DNA from: Paenibacillus sp. Soil750
GTDB lineage: Bacteria > Bacillota > Bacilli > Paenibacillales > NBRC-103111
Length of the DNA: 64,000 nucleotides
Direction: 5' to 3'
Assembly (NCBI RefSeq): GCF_001428045.1
Contig: NZ_LMSD01000001.1
Coordinates: forward strand, 558,001 to 622,000
The position numbers were made by a program, and so were the translations under genes. Positions 8,688 to 18,302 of the stretch are shown one piece after another (the stretch's first letter is position 1; the number at the start of each line of letters is the position of its first letter). The notes below the pieces were generated by a model. The model saw nothing but the letters and a program-made list of their open reading frames with translations. It did no database searches and had not been told where the DNA came from.

Positions 8688-9568
8688 GATTCCGGACATT
8701 AAAGCAACTTGCTGAGGTATGCGCAGCGGAAGGCTTGACGATAGCAGAAGTGATGCTGGCTGATCAAAGTCAAGAATCAGGAAAACCGCCAGAATATGTG
8801 TTCGAGAAAATGCGAGCGTATTATCAAATCATGAAAGAGGCTGTGGCCAAAGGCCTGACCGAGGACACGACTTCGCGAAGCGGGTTAACAGGGAAGGATG
8901 CGCAGCGTGTCGCCTCGTATCTCACGACAACGGAGGCATCGCTCGGCGAAGAGGCTTGCAAGGCGATGGCGTATGCCCTAGCCGTTTCGGAGGTTAACGC
9001 GTCCATGGGACGAATTATTGCGACGCCAACAGCGGGCTCGTGCGGGATCATTCCAGGTGTTTTTATCAGTTCACAGCAGCGTTTTGGCTGGGAGGATGAT
9101 CATCTGGTGAAGGGGCTGCTATGTGCGGGAGCGATTGGGTATGTGATCGCCAACAATTCTTTCGTTTCGGGTGCGGAAGGCGGATGTCAGGCCGAAGTTG
9201 GCTCTGCGATCGGGATGGCGGCTGGCGCACTCGTTGAACTGCGCGGCGGTACGCCAGAACAAGCGATGCATGCGGTAGGGCTTGCACTTAAGAATACACT
9301 CGGACTAATCTGTGATCCTGTAGGCGGACTGGTGGAAATCCCTTGCATCGTGCGCAACGGCTTCGGCGCGGTTAACGCCATGGCGGCAGCCGATATGGCA
9401 TTGGCCGGTGTCAGATCGGTCATTCCTTCGGACGAGGTCGTCCAAGTCATGTACGAAGTGGGCACCGCCATGCCAGAGAAACATCGGGAAACAGCCAAAG
9501 GTGGCTTAGCGCAGACACCGACCGGACGCAAAATTATGAAGGAACTGAACCTGAATAGGAAGCAATAG
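8684..9568 (+). CDS. sdaAA: L-serine dehydratase, alpha subunit
   Basis: A 294-aa catalytic chain of the [4Fe-4S] serine dehydratase. Diagnostic segments are TPTAGSCGIIPGVF, GAEGGCQAEVGSAIGMAAGA and CDPVGGLVEIPCIVRN, whose cysteines are the cluster ligands in this family. It overlaps sdaAB by 4 bp and is full length. The operon ends at a strong hairpin. Confidence 0.97.
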   Translation: MRFRTLKQLAEVCAAEGLTIAEVMLADQSQESGKPPEYVFEKMRAYYQIMKEAVAKGLTEDTTSRSGLTGKDAQRVASYLTTTEASLGEEACKAMAYALAVSEVNASMGRIIATPTAGSCGIIPGVFISSQQRFGWEDDHLVKGLLCAGAIGYVIANNSFVSGAEGGCQAEVGSAIGMAAGALVELRGGTPEQAMHAVGLALKNTLGLICDPVGGLVEIPCIVRNGFGAVNAMAAADMALAGVRSVIPSDEVVQVMYEVGTAMPEKHRETAKGGLAQTPTGRKIMKELNLNRKQ

Positions 9569-9578
9569 CAGCTATGCA

Positions 9579-9616
9579 AATAACCGCCACCTCAATCATG
9601 AGGGGGCGGTTATTCT
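9579..9616. terminator. Bidirectional terminator between sdaAA and the dioxygenase gene
   Basis: AATAACCGCC(A)CCTCA pairs with TGAGG(G)GGCGGTTATT around ATCA. Being symmetrical, it can end both converging transcripts. Confidence 0.85.
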
Positions 9617-9622
9617 CACTTA

Positions 9623-10537
9623 CTAAGATGCATTAGGCTGCTTTTTGCGTGTAACGCTTTGTCGACCATCAATGCTAACGGGGATATCCCCATCTACAGT
9701 AACTCGGCGCACAATGCGATGTTGATCGCCATAATCATTAATCGCATAATGCTGAGTTGCTCGATTATCCCAAATCACGACATCGCCAGCCGACCAGCGC
9801 CAACGAACGGTATTTTCCAGCTTGGTGATATGGGATTGAAGAAGCGCAATTAATTGCGCAGAATCGGCAGAAGAAAGGCCGAGTATTTTCTTGGCAAAAT
9901 GCCCAAGCACCAAGGTGCGCTCACCCGTTTCTGGATGCACACGGACGAGAGGATGTTCCGTTTCATAAACGGTTGAGGCAAAAACTTCCCGATGATGCTG
10001 CTTCGCGGAGTCTGATACTTGGGGACGATGCGCAGCATAGTCGTAATCATTACTATGTAGTGCCCAGAGTTGATCAACCAGGTTGCGAAGTTCGGCTGGT
10101 AGGTGCTCATACGCAGCAGCTGTATTCGCCCAAACGGTATCTCCGCCAGAGAGTGGCACAACGACGGCACGGAGGACGGATGCTTGTGGATAAGCATCCA
10201 CGAAGGTTACGTCTGTGTGCCAGGAATCAGCTCTTCCCCCATGATTGGAGTCTAGCTCTAACACATAGTCGGTACCCTGTTTAATAGGAACCGTGGGATG
10301 AGCGACAGGAGCACCTAACACGCGGGCGAATGCTTCTTGACCAGCATCATCCAGCTGGTGCTGTCCACGAAAGAAAAGCACTTTATGCTGCAATAAGGCT
10401 TCTCGGATCGCTGAAACCGAGTGAGTGTCCAATTCAGCATGAAGGCTTACTCCTTTAATTTCTGCGCCAATTCTTCCTGCAATCGGCAATACCTCAATGT
10501 CCCCAGCTGTTTGCTTAATTTGCTCATTTGTACTCAT
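9623..10537 (-). CDS. TauD/TfdA-family Fe(II)/2-oxoglutarate dioxygenase
   Basis: A 304-aa non-haem iron dioxygenase that oxidises an organosulfur compound (taurine, alkyl sulfonate or alkyl sulfate ester) to release sulfite or sulfate. The facial triad is visible: H107-x-D109 in DSWHTDVTF and the distal His in [12 protein letters not shown], with the 2-oxoglutarate-binding Arg in [15 protein letters not shown] 10537 is chosen because GGAGGC lies 7 nt upstream; the longer TTG start overlaps that site. It is the last gene of a five-gene operon with a flavin monooxygenase and an SsuABC-like importer, which supports a sulfur-scavenging role (AtsK-like alkylsulfatase is the alternative to TauD). 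Confidence 0.92.
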   Translation of the reverse strand: MSTNEQIKQTAGDIEVLPIAGRIGAEIKGVSLHAELDTHSVSAIREALLQHKVLFFRGQHQLDDAGQEAFARVLGAPVAHPTVPIKQGTDYVLELDSNHGGRADSWHTDVTFVDAYPQASVLRAVVVPLSGGDTVWANTAAAYEHLPAELRNLVDQLWALHSNDYDYAAHRPQVSDSAKQHHREVFASTVYETEHPLVRVHPETGERTLVLGHFAKKILGLSSADSAQLIALLQSHITKLENTVRWRWSAGDVVIWDNRATQHYAINDYGDQHRIVRRVTVDGDIPVSIDGRQSVTRKKQPNAS

Positions 10538-10562
10538 CGTCTTGGCCTCCAATATTATAGTT

Positions 10563-11912
10563 TTATGCGCCTTCTACGGCAACAGTCGCATACTGGTTAA
10601 CAGGTCTTGCAAGTCCCAAATGCCCCCGAAGTGTGGAGCCGGAATACTCAGTTCGGAACAAGCCTCTGCGCTGCAGTTCTGGAATGACAAACTCTGCGAA
10701 TTCTTCGATTCCTGCAGGTAAATACGGCGGCATCACATTAAAGCCATCACTGCCCCCATAAAGGAACCATTCTTCGAGTTGATCGGCGATCTGGATAGGG
10801 GTGCCAGCGAATGTGCGATGCCCGCGACCGCCAGCTAGGCGGTGAAGCAGCGCGCGGATGGTTAAATTCTCGCGCCCAGCGAGGTCAACGACAAGCTGAA
10901 AGCGGCTTTTATTGCCGTTGATGTCGGACAAGCTAGGAAGCTCCGGTAACGGACCATCCAAAGGGTACGAGTGTAAATTGACGCCAAGCATATTTGACAG
11001 CTGATTGAGACCATATTCAGGAACAGTTAATTCGTTTAGTTGTTGCTCTTTCTCTTTGGCCTCAGATTCGGTCCTACCGATGATGGGGCAGATGCCAGGC
11101 AGTATTTTCAACTGTTCAGGAGATCGGCCATACTTCACTAATCTAGCTTTGACATCGGAGTAAAATTGCTGGGCTTCGACTAGAGTTTGCTGTGCGGTAA
11201 ATATCGCCTCGGCGTACTGGGCAGCGAATTCTTTGCCATCCTCGGAAGAACCAGCTTGAACGAGCACAGGATACCCCTGCGGAGATCTAGGAATATTCAA
11301 GGGACCGCGGACTTTGAATGTGTCGCCGACATGATTGATCTCTCGGACTTTACTCCGATCCGCGAAAGTGCCAGACTCCCGATCGATGATGAGAGCTTCA
11401 TCTTCCCAGCTGTCCCATAAGCTAGTTGTGACATCTAAGAATTCTTTTGCCCGTTCATAGCGCTTGCTGTGCTCTAAATGGGTATCTTTGCTGAAATTAC
11501 TGGCTTCAAAGGAACTGCCAGACGTAACAATATTCCAACCAGCGCGACCTTTGCTGATATGATCCAGCGAAGCGAATTTACGCGCAACATGAAACGGTTC
11601 GTTATACGTCGTCGATACGGTACCAATCAGTCCAATATGCTCCGTTACAGCGGCCAACGCCGATAGTAGAGTAAAAGGCTCGAGGCCGACAAACGCGCCA
11701 TGCTTAATATTTTGACCTACGGCTAACCCATCTGCGAGAAAGAGAGAGTCGAACTTCGCCTTTTCCGCAATTTGAGCGATCCGTTGAAAATATCGAATAT
11801 CGGTTATGTTCTCAGGCTCTGTGTTCTGATGCCTCCATGAAGCTTCGTGATGTCCAGTGTTCATGAGAAAAACATTTAAATGCAGTTGTCTTTTGGATTG
11901 ACTCATGGTCAT
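10563..11912 (-). CDS. LLM-class flavin-dependent monooxygenase (NtaA/SnaA/DszA-like)
   Basis: A 449-aa luciferase-like monooxygenase of the NtaA/DszA branch. It has the N-terminal FMN barrel ([39 protein letters not shown]), the central [17 protein letters not shown] and the C-terminal [14 protein letters not shown]. These enzymes use FMNH2 from a separate reductase to cleave C-S or C-N bonds. AAGGTGG lies just upstream of the first ATG; a second ATG two codons in is equally possible. No flavin reductase is in the operon. It lies 25 nt from the dioxygenase and 18 nt from the permease gene. Confidence 0.92.
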   Translation of the reverse strand: MTMSQSKRQLHLNVFLMNTGHHEASWRHQNTEPENITDIRYFQRIAQIAEKAKFDSLFLADGLAVGQNIKHGAFVGLEPFTLLSALAAVTEHIGLIGTVSTTYNEPFHVARKFASLDHISKGRAGWNIVTSGSSFEASNFSKDTHLEHSKRYERAKEFLDVTTSLWDSWEDEALIIDRESGTFADRSKVREINHVGDTFKVRGPLNIPRSPQGYPVLVQAGSSEDGKEFAAQYAEAIFTAQQTLVEAQQFYSDVKARLVKYGRSPEQLKILPGICPIIGRTESEAKEKEQQLNELTVPEYGLNQLSNMLGVNLHSYPLDGPLPELPSLSDINGNKSRFQLVVDLAGRENLTIRALLHRLAGGRGHRTFAGTPIQIADQLEEWFLYGGSDGFNVMPPYLPAGIEEFAEFVIPELQRRGLFRTEYSGSTLRGHLGLARPVNQYATVAVEGA

Positions 11913-11930
11913 TCACGCCACCTTTTTCGT

Positions 11931-12767
11931 TTATTCGCTGTAAGTTTGCTTCCAGCCGGTCAATCTTTTCTCAAGCGTAACTAAAAGAAAATTGATAATG
12001 ACACCAATCACGGAAATCGAAATAATCCCTGCGTACATGTTCGTAATCTGAAAGCTGAATTGTGTATATTGAATTAAATAACCCAGACCAGATTTGGCCC
12101 CGACCATTTCAGCGGCGACAAGTACGAGAATAGAGCTTGCACCGGCCTGACGAATGCCTACGAAAATCGTGGGAATTGCAGCAGGGATGATAACCTTGCG
12201 AAAGAGTTGAATAGAAGACAAGCCCATGGAACGAGCCGATTTAATTAAAAGGGGTTCCACATTTTTCACACCACTAATGGTGTTCAGTAGGAGCGGGAAA
12301 GCGCACGCATAGAGCACGATGGCAACTTTAGAGGTCTCACCTAGCCCTAATAAGAGGATGAATACGGGTAGAATGGCCAGCGCTGCGGTATTCCGAAGCA
12401 ACTCAAGCAGAGGATTGAGATATTCGGAGACGGGCTTCCACCAGCCTATCGCAAGTCCGAGGGGAATACTGAGCAATATGGCTAACAAGAATCCGCCGAG
12501 AGAGCGCGATAAGCTTGCAGTCGTATGCTCAGCTAGATCACCGGAGAGCAGAAGTTGCCACCAGGCCGTAGCGATTTCGGAGATCGGAGGGAAGAATGTG
12601 GCATCGACGAGCCCGAGGCGCGGGGCAAATTCCCATAAGAGCAGCAAGGCGATAATCACAATGCTGTTTTTAAATGCTTTTCGCAGCTTTGTTACGATCC
12701 AACCGATGGCATCAAAGCTTTCCTTTCTACCCAAGATCAGGGCTTTACCTGCATTTACACTAGCCAT
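11931..12767 (-). CDS. ABC transporter permease, SsuC/TauC type
   Basis: A 278-aa BPD-type inner membrane permease with about six membrane segments and the coupling-helix region IKSARSMGLSSIQLFRKVIIPAAIP. Its relatives import aliphatic sulfonates, taurine, nitrate or thiamine precursors. The start at 12767 has AAAGGAGG 9 nt upstream and overlaps the end of the ATPase gene by 8 bp, giving translational coupling. The neighbours point to a sulfonate or sulfate-ester substrate. Confidence 0.94.
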   Translation of the reverse strand: MASVNAGKALILGRKESFDAIGWIVTKLRKAFKNSIVIIALLLLWEFAPRLGLVDATFFPPISEIATAWWQLLLSGDLAEHTTASLSRSLGGFLLAILLSIPLGLAIGWWKPVSEYLNPLLELLRNTAALAILPVFILLLGLGETSKVAIVLYACAFPLLLNTISGVKNVEPLLIKSARSMGLSSIQLFRKVIIPAAIPTIFVGIRQAGASSILVLVAAEMVGAKSGLGYLIQYTQFSFQITNMYAGIISISVIGVIINFLLVTLEKRLTGWKQTYSE

Positions 12768-13638
12768 TGATAACGCCTCCTTTTATCACTGATTTACTAG
12801 GCTCAAAGCTATCCAAGGTCTTACTTTTCTCTTGTTCTTGCGCTCTGCTTACTTCATCTTTGAGTAAATCCCATACTTCATGCCGCAGCTTGACGAAATC
12901 TGGGTTGGATCTCAAATCTTCTTCACTTCTCCTCGATTCAAAAGGAATATCAAGCACCGTCTTGATTCGCCCAGGACGCGAGGTCATGACAGCCACTCTT
13001 TGCCCCAAATAAACCGCTTCTTCGATACCGTGCGTGATAAAAATAATCGTTTTCTTCGTGGCTTCCCAGATGCGCAATAATTCGCTTTGCAGTGTTTCTC
13101 GTGTTTGTGCATCAAGTGCTGCAAAAGGCTCATCCATCAGCAGCACTTCAGGGTCATAAGCTAAGCTTCTTGCGATAGCAACACGCTGCTTCATGCCGCC
13201 GGAAATTTCGTGGGGATATCTATTTTCAAAACCGGATAGGCCCACTAACTGAATAAACTCTAAGGCAATTTTGCGTCGTTCCTTACGAGGCACGCCCTTA
13301 GCCTCCAAGCCAAATTCCACATTGGCAAGTGTTGTTTTCCAAGGGAACAAGGCATACTGCTGGAACACAATCCCTCGATCAAGATTAGGCCCTGTGATGG
13401 GCTTCCCATCTAGTAGAATTTGTCCGCTGCTAGGCTTCGTTAACCCTGCAAGGAGGTCCAGAAGTGTGGATTTACCGCAGCCGCTCGGCCCAACAATGAC
13501 CATGAATTCTCCCTGTTTGACGTCCAAGTTAATATCCTGTAAGGCGGAGATGGGCTGTGAATCTTCTTTCAGGTGCCCCAAGTTTCGCTGAATACGAAAC
13601 GATTTCTGCACATGCTGAATGCTAATTTTAGCTGTCAT
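12760..13638 (-). CDS. ABC transporter ATP-binding protein, SsuB/TauB type
   Basis: A 292-aa ATPase that powers the organosulfur importer. Walker A is GPSGCGKST, the Q-loop FQQYALFPW, the signature ISGGMKQR, and Walker B with D-loop LLMDEPFAALD; the H-loop His is in FITHGIEEA. The roughly 35-residue C-terminal tail (after SRRSEEDLRSNP) is charged and slightly longer than usual. It lies between the binding-protein and permease genes. Confidence 0.95.
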   Translation of the reverse strand: MTAKISIQHVQKSFRIQRNLGHLKEDSQPISALQDINLDVKQGEFMVIVGPSGCGKSTLLDLLAGLTKPSSGQILLDGKPITGPNLDRGIVFQQYALFPWKTTLANVEFGLEAKGVPRKERRKIALEFIQLVGLSGFENRYPHEISGGMKQRVAIARSLAYDPEVLLMDEPFAALDAQTRETLQSELLRIWEATKKTIIFITHGIEEAVYLGQRVAVMTSRPGRIKTVLDIPFESRRSEEDLRSNPDFVKLRHEVWDLLKDEVSRAQEQEKSKTLDSFEPSKSVIKGGVING

Positions 13639-13673
13639 TGACTTGCCTCCTTCACGTTTTCTTCAGATGATGT

Positions 13674-14714
13674 TTACTTTTTCTCATTGACAAAAGGGTT
13701 AAATTCATTCGTATATAGGCCTTTGACACTCAACTGTCCCTCTTTAATCACACCTTCGTTGACAAGCCAATGGATCCAGGTGTCGAATTCTTTGTCAGAA
13801 ATGAGCCCTCCTTTACCTGCAATGCCCGTACTTTTCCAGAACTTAACGGTAGAGGTATCTTCTTTGCGATCGCGTGCGTTGATGATTTTTTCATAACGAG
13901 CCACGACTTCGGTCTGAGGTGTTGTGCGAGCCCATTCAATGGCTTTGGCTGTCGCTTCAACAAATTTATGAGAGGCATTGGGATTGTTCTTGATGAATTT
14001 GTCAGTCAGCACATAGCTACCAGCACTAAAATTGCCAAATAAATCTTTATCTTTGAATAAAGGCTGAATGCCGCCGCGTTCCAACGCTTTATCACGAAGG
14101 GTGCCTCCAAGTGCGGCTACATCAATTTGTGCAGCACGCAGTGTTTGCTCTGATGTCACCGGTGGAACGACAACCAAGGTGACTTGCTTAATTTCCTCAG
14201 CTGTAAGTCCGGCTCTGTGCAAATACTCCTTAATGACAAATTCATGATGTGCACCTAACGTATTTACCGCAATTTTTTTGCCGATAAGATCCTTTGCTGT
14301 TTTAATCGGACTGCCATCTAGCACGTAATATCCAGTCCACGTATTATCATCGACACCATAGTAAGAAATAACGGGCTTAATTGGTGCCTTCGCAGCGATC
14401 AGCTTCACAATGGCACCATTGAAGGCTCCGCCAAAATCCGTATCACCGGTTACGACTGCTTGAATATCTTGCGGACCGCTAATGGTATTGCCGATAAACT
14501 TTAACTTCAAGGGGGCGAGGTAGCCCAAATCTTCAGCTAATTCGGGATATGTAACGGAACCGACGCTACCTTGATAGCGAAGCTCTGAAACTTCTGGCGT
14601 CTGGCCTTTTGCTGAAACGGTTTGATCTTTGTTGCCACAAGCGGATACGACGAAGGATGAGGCAAGAACGAAAGATAAGGCTGTCACATAACTTCTTTTC
14701 AATGGTATGGTCAT
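13674..14714 (-). CDS. ABC transporter substrate-binding lipoprotein, SsuA/NMT1 type
   Basis: A 346-aa extracytoplasmic binding protein and the first gene of the sulfur-scavenging operon. It has a lipoprotein signal peptide with the lipobox VVSAC (Cys26) and an NMT1/SsuA-like fold (YPELAEDLGYLAPLKLKFIG, QAVVTGDTDFGGAFNGA, IGKKIAVNTLGAHHEFVI). ATG 14714 has AAGGGGGAA about 8 nt upstream; the upstream in-frame start is unlikely. Transcription should start from the minus-strand promoter at 14797-14825, which overlaps the promoter of the divergent regulator. Confidence 0.93.
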   Translation of the reverse strand: MTIPLKRSYVTALSFVLASSFVVSACGNKDQTVSAKGQTPEVSELRYQGSVGSVTYPELAEDLGYLAPLKLKFIGNTISGPQDIQAVVTGDTDFGGAFNGAIVKLIAAKAPIKPVISYYGVDDNTWTGYYVLDGSPIKTAKDLIGKKIAVNTLGAHHEFVIKEYLHRAGLTAEEIKQVTLVVVPPVTSEQTLRAAQIDVAALGGTLRDKALERGGIQPLFKDKDLFGNFSAGSYVLTDKFIKNNPNASHKFVEATAKAIEWARTTPQTEVVARYEKIINARDRKEDTSTVKFWKSTGIAGKGGLISDKEFDTWIHWLVNEGVIKEGQLSVKGLYTNEFNPFVNEKK

Positions 14715-14765
14715 AATCCAATTCCCCCTTACGATAATTTCCAATCCTTAAACTTATAATTCCTA

Positions 14766-14794
14766 TAGACTTACTGTGTATTGGTTTATATAAT
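14766..14794 (+). promoter_or_regulatory. Sigma-A promoter for the HTH-SBP regulator
   Basis: TAGACT (14766-14771), 17 bp, TATAAT (14789-14794). Its -10 box ends 2 bp from the -10 box of the opposing operon promoter, so the two polymerases would collide or exclude each other. Confidence 0.6.
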
Positions 14795-14811
14795 GAAATA
14801 TACGATTACAC
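14776..14811. promoter_or_regulatory. Candidate operator between divergent promoters
   Basis: GTGTATTGG at 14776-14784 and CGATTACAC at 14803-14811 form an imperfect inverted repeat spanning both -10 boxes. It is a likely site for the divergently encoded HTH-SBP regulator. Confidence 0.4.
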
Positions 14812-14825
14812 CCATTTTCTGTCAA
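14797..14825 (-). promoter_or_regulatory. Sigma-A promoter for the organosulfur operon
   Basis: On the minus strand, TTGACA (14825-14820) is followed after exactly 17 bp by TATATT (14802-14797). It fires leftward into the binding-protein gene. Confidence 0.7.
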
Positions 14826-14892
14826 TAAATTGGCGACACATGAACAGGAATGACGATGAATGACCATTATGAACCCAATCGAGGTGACTTTG

Positions 14893-16110
14893 ATGTCCAT
14901 GCAGCGATTCAATCTGATACCCTTGCAGGAAGCGATTGATTTACTCGGTGTTAGCCGTTCGACCTTTGATCGGTGGCGTAAATTAAAGCAACTTCCTTTT
15001 GTGAAAATTGGCAAAGAGATCTTAATTGATAAGAAAGAATTAGAGCAATGGGTACGTCTCCATGCGGTTAGTCTTCAGAATCCTGTCTTTACAGCAGGAG
15101 CATCGTCTACCGTATCTGCTCAAGAAAATCCAACATTAACGGTTGGTTATCAGAGTGGAACAGCTCATATGTGGACATCTCTCATCATGAAAGAGCTGGG
15201 TTGGTTGGAAGAAGAGCTTGCCGCAGCCAATCCAAGTCGTGTGGTTCAGGTGAAATGGTTCGATGGTGCTAACGGTGCGGTGCTTCTGCAAGGGATGGTA
15301 GGCGGCAGCATTCAGATTGCGTCGTTGGGAGACTATCCGATTGTCCTAGGTGCTTCGCTGTGTCAGACGTTCCCGGCTTTTAAACCTGTTCTAATTGCTT
15401 TTGATGGTAAAACCTCCGGTGGACAAGGGATTTCGCTCATTTTACGCAAAGGGCTGGAGCCCAGTGATATTTCGGAGATTTGTGGTTGGTCACTCACGTC
15501 GGCCGCACAATCGAGTGCAGGTAGACGGTTATCGAAGCTGCTCCAATCACTGGGAGGGGGCGGAGATCAGGTCATTCACAAAGAAATGGATGAGAGTATG
15601 GCGGGGATTGTAAAAAGGAAAATTGCAGGATGTGCCATGTGGGAGCCTTATATCTCTTTGGTTAACTATCACGGAGTCGGCAACGTGCTTTTTCAAGAAG
15701 GAATTGGGGAAGATTACCTTACGGGTGTCGTCGCAGACGAGAAGTGGGTTCATCATCATGAAGGAGATACCATCGCTTATTTGAAAGCACATCTCCGAGT
15801 ACACGCCTTTATTCGCAATGATCCCGATGCAGCGGCAGAGCTGATTTCCCGAATTAAAGGGATCCCCGTGGAGATTGCCGTTGCCATTATGACCAAAGTC
15901 AGATGGGACGCTTCATTTTATACAAAAGATATGAATTCGCTCGCACAGTTGTATCAAGAGAATGGCGCAGTTCACACGCCCACATTATCCAAATTACAGG
16001 ACACTCGTTGGAATGGTGACTATTTACAGCAAGCGATTAAGGCTTTAAAGCTACCTCATTTGAGTGGTCATCCCTTAGAGGGAGATTGGTCAGATGAACA
16101 ATTGTACTAA
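14893..16110 (+). CDS. Excisionase-type HTH fused to an SsuA/NMT1-like substrate-binding domain
   Basis: A protein of about 405 aa. Residues 1-60 form an excisionase/MerR-like winged helix (LIPLQEAIDLLGVSRSTFDRW, then PFVKIGKEILIDKKELEQWV). A linker follows, and residues 85-405 resemble a periplasmic binding protein of the sulfonate/nitrate class (LTVGYQSGTAHMWTSLIMKE, GGSIQIASLGDYPIVLGASL, AAELISRIKGI). There is no signal peptide or membrane segment, so the binding domain must work in the cytoplasm, presumably as the ligand sensor of a one-component regulator of the divergent organosulfur operon. AGGTGA lies 5 nt from ATG 14893 and 11 nt from ATG 14899, so either may be used. Confidence 0.85.
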   Translation: MSMQRFNLIPLQEAIDLLGVSRSTFDRWRKLKQLPFVKIGKEILIDKKELEQWVRLHAVSLQNPVFTAGASSTVSAQENPTLTVGYQSGTAHMWTSLIMKELGWLEEELAAANPSRVVQVKWFDGANGAVLLQGMVGGSIQIASLGDYPIVLGASLCQTFPAFKPVLIAFDGKTSGGQGISLILRKGLEPSDISEICGWSLTSAAQSSAGRRLSKLLQSLGGGGDQVIHKEMDESMAGIVKRKIAGCAMWEPYISLVNYHGVGNVLFQEGIGEDYLTGVVADEKWVHHHEGDTIAYLKAHLRVHAFIRNDPDAAAELISRIKGIPVEIAVAIMTKVRWDASFYTKDMNSLAQLYQENGAVHTPTLSKLQDTRWNGDYLQQAIKALKLPHLSGHPLEGDWSDEQLY

Positions 16111-16163
16111 AAGTGCACGGTTTCACTTCCATTCCATTTCGGTATATAGTAAAGAAATGATGT

Positions 16164-18248
16164 ATGTGGAAGGGAGCTACGAAGAAGATCATGCGCACAA
16201 CAATGACGACCACGATGACGGAAGAACAACAAGGTATCTTTCCAGCCGTTTGCCCACTGGACTGTCCAGATCAGTGCGGTTTACTGCTTCATAAAGAAGA
16301 CGGGAAGATTGTTAAAATAGAAGGAGACCCTGATCACCCCGTGACACAGGGAGCCATATGCAACAAAGTTCGCAACATGACGGCACGTATTTATGATGAT
16401 AAAAGGCTGCAGTATCCCATGAAACGAATCGGCCCCAAGGGGGAGGAGGCCTCTTTTAGGCGGATTTCCTGGGATGAGGCATTGGACACGATCACGAGTC
16501 GCTGGAAAGAATTGATTGCCTCGGAAGGCCCAGAAGCCATCTTGCCGTATAGTTTCTATGGCAATATGGGACGGATTGGGACGGAAGGTATGGATCGTCG
16601 CTTCTTTCATCGAATGGGAGCCAGTCGTCTGCTGTATGCCATTTGTGAATCTGCCGGCACCGAGGGCTATAAATATACGATGGGCGGCAGCTATGGAACC
16701 GATCCCGAGGATACGGTGCATGCGAAGTTGATCATCATGTGGGGGATCAATGCGGTCAGCACGAATATGCATCAGGTGATGCTGGCCGAGAAAGCCCGCA
16801 AAAACGGCGCACAAATCATCGTAATTGATGCGCATAAGAACCAAACAGGTCGCTGGGCGGACTGGTTTATTCCCATTTTGCCGGGAACTGACGCGGCTCT
16901 AGCACTTGGCATGATGCATATTCTGTTTGCTGAGGGGATGACGGATGAGGCATTCTTACACCAATACACTGTTGGGCACGAGGAGCTAAGAGAGCATGTT
17001 AAGCAATACGATCCTGCTAGCGTATCTGAGATAACTGGTGTGCCGGTAGAGGACATTTATCGCCTTGCTCGTTTATACGGTGAGACATCCCCTTCCTTTA
17101 TTCGTATAGGGAACGGGATTCAGCATCATGATAACGGCGGCATGTGCGTGCGGACTATCGCTTGCTTGCCAGCTCTAACAGGACAGTGGCTGCATCAAGG
17201 CGGCGGTGCAATCAAAGGGAATGGCGCCTATTTGGAGCATAATTTGCCGGCCTTGCAGCGACCGGATTTGCGTAAGAAGGAAGCTCGACAAATCAATATG
17301 AACTTGCTTGGCAGCGCTTTGCTCGAGCTAGATCCGCCAATCCATGCGTTATACGTATATAATTCCAACCCAGCGTTGGTCGCGCCACATGCGAATAAAG
17401 TGAAAGAGGGGCTGGAACGAGAGGATTTATTCACCGTCGTGCATGATCTGTTCCTAACGGAAACAGCCAAATATGCGGATATTGTGCTGCCAGCGACGTC
17501 CTCTTTTGAAAATACAGACTTTTATCGCTCCTATTGGCATCACTATGTGCATCTTCAGCTCCCTGTAATTGCGCCTTATGGTGAAAGCAAAGCGAATGTG
17601 GATGTGTTCCGACTGCTTGCTTCGATGATGGGCTACGAGGATGAAGCGCTGCGGGCCAGCGATGAGGAGATGGTTCGTCAGGCTTTGAATCATCCTGGAA
17701 ATCCAGCATTAGCTGAAATAACCTATGATGCGTTGCTGGACACAGGATTCATGAAGGCGGAGATTACTCCATTATTTCCTGGGAAACTTCGGACGCCTAG
17801 CGGCAAAATCGAACTCTATTCGGCCGAGATGGCGAGTAAGGGGTTTCCAGCGCTTCCAACGTATGTCCCACTTGCTGAGGTCAGTGATTTGCCATTTATG
17901 TTCATTCCGGCGCCGAATCATAACTTCTTGAATTCAACCTTTGCTCATAACGAAAAGCATGTTCGCATGGAGAAAGTGCCGAAGCTGCATATGCATGAAG
18001 ACGATGCATCGGCTTTGGGCTTGGCCAGCGGTGATCTCGCACGGGTGTGGAACGAGCGCGGCGAGTGCGAGCTTGTCGTTATGGCTGGTCGCGATGTGCG
18101 GCGCGGGGTAGCTGTCAGTCAAGGGCTTTGGGCGGATACGCCAGGCAGCAAGACACGCGTGAATGTCCTGACGCCAGATCGCGTGGCGGATATGGGCGGA
18201 GGGGCTACCTTTTTCTCGGGACGGGTAGGCGTGGAAAAGTTGAAATGA
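16164..18248 (+). CDS. Molybdopterin-dependent oxidoreductase (formate dehydrogenase/BisC-like)
   Basis: A protein of about 690 aa of the DMSO reductase superfamily. The N-terminal 4Fe-4S site shows CPLDCPDQCG followed by GAICNK. Then come the Mo-bisMGD core (YPMKRIGPKGEEASFRRISW, LYVYNSNPALVAPHANKV) and the C-terminal molydopterin dinucleotide-binding domain (FIPAPNHNFLNSTFA, GVAVSQGLWADTPGSKTRVN). No Tat signal is seen, so it is cytoplasmic. The start is uncertain: ATG 16164 lacks a ribosome site, while ATG 16191 follows GAAGAAG, and AGGGAG is 14 nt away. The substrate cannot be told; S/N-oxide reduction or oxyanion metabolism are options. Confidence 0.92.
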   Translation: MWKGATKKIMRTTMTTTMTEEQQGIFPAVCPLDCPDQCGLLLHKEDGKIVKIEGDPDHPVTQGAICNKVRNMTARIYDDKRLQYPMKRIGPKGEEASFRRISWDEALDTITSRWKELIASEGPEAILPYSFYGNMGRIGTEGMDRRFFHRMGASRLLYAICESAGTEGYKYTMGGSYGTDPEDTVHAKLIIMWGINAVSTNMHQVMLAEKARKNGAQIIVIDAHKNQTGRWADWFIPILPGTDAALALGMMHILFAEGMTDEAFLHQYTVGHEELREHVKQYDPASVSEITGVPVEDIYRLARLYGETSPSFIRIGNGIQHHDNGGMCVRTIACLPALTGQWLHQGGGAIKGNGAYLEHNLPALQRPDLRKKEARQINMNLLGSALLELDPPIHALYVYNSNPALVAPHANKVKEGLEREDLFTVVHDLFLTETAKYADIVLPATSSFENTDFYRSYWHHYVHLQLPVIAPYGESKANVDVFRLLASMMGYEDEALRASDEEMVRQALNHPGNPALAEITYDALLDTGFMKAEITPLFPGKLRTPSGKIELYSAEMASKGFPALPTYVPLAEVSDLPFMFIPAPNHNFLNSTFAHNEKHVRMEKVPKLHMHEDDASALGLASGDLARVWNERGECELVVMAGRDVRRGVAVSQGLWADTPGSKTRVNVLTPDRVADMGGGATFFSGRVGVEKLK

Positions 18249-18302
18249 TCTTGAACCTTTGGGCGGATGATGACATAGGGTGAGATCAGGAGATGATGAC
18301 TT

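Noticed and set aside
16281..16844. 187-codon minus-strand frame inside the molybdo-enzyme gene
   Set aside because: It lies wholly antisense to a well-supported gene and shows no motif or ribosome site.
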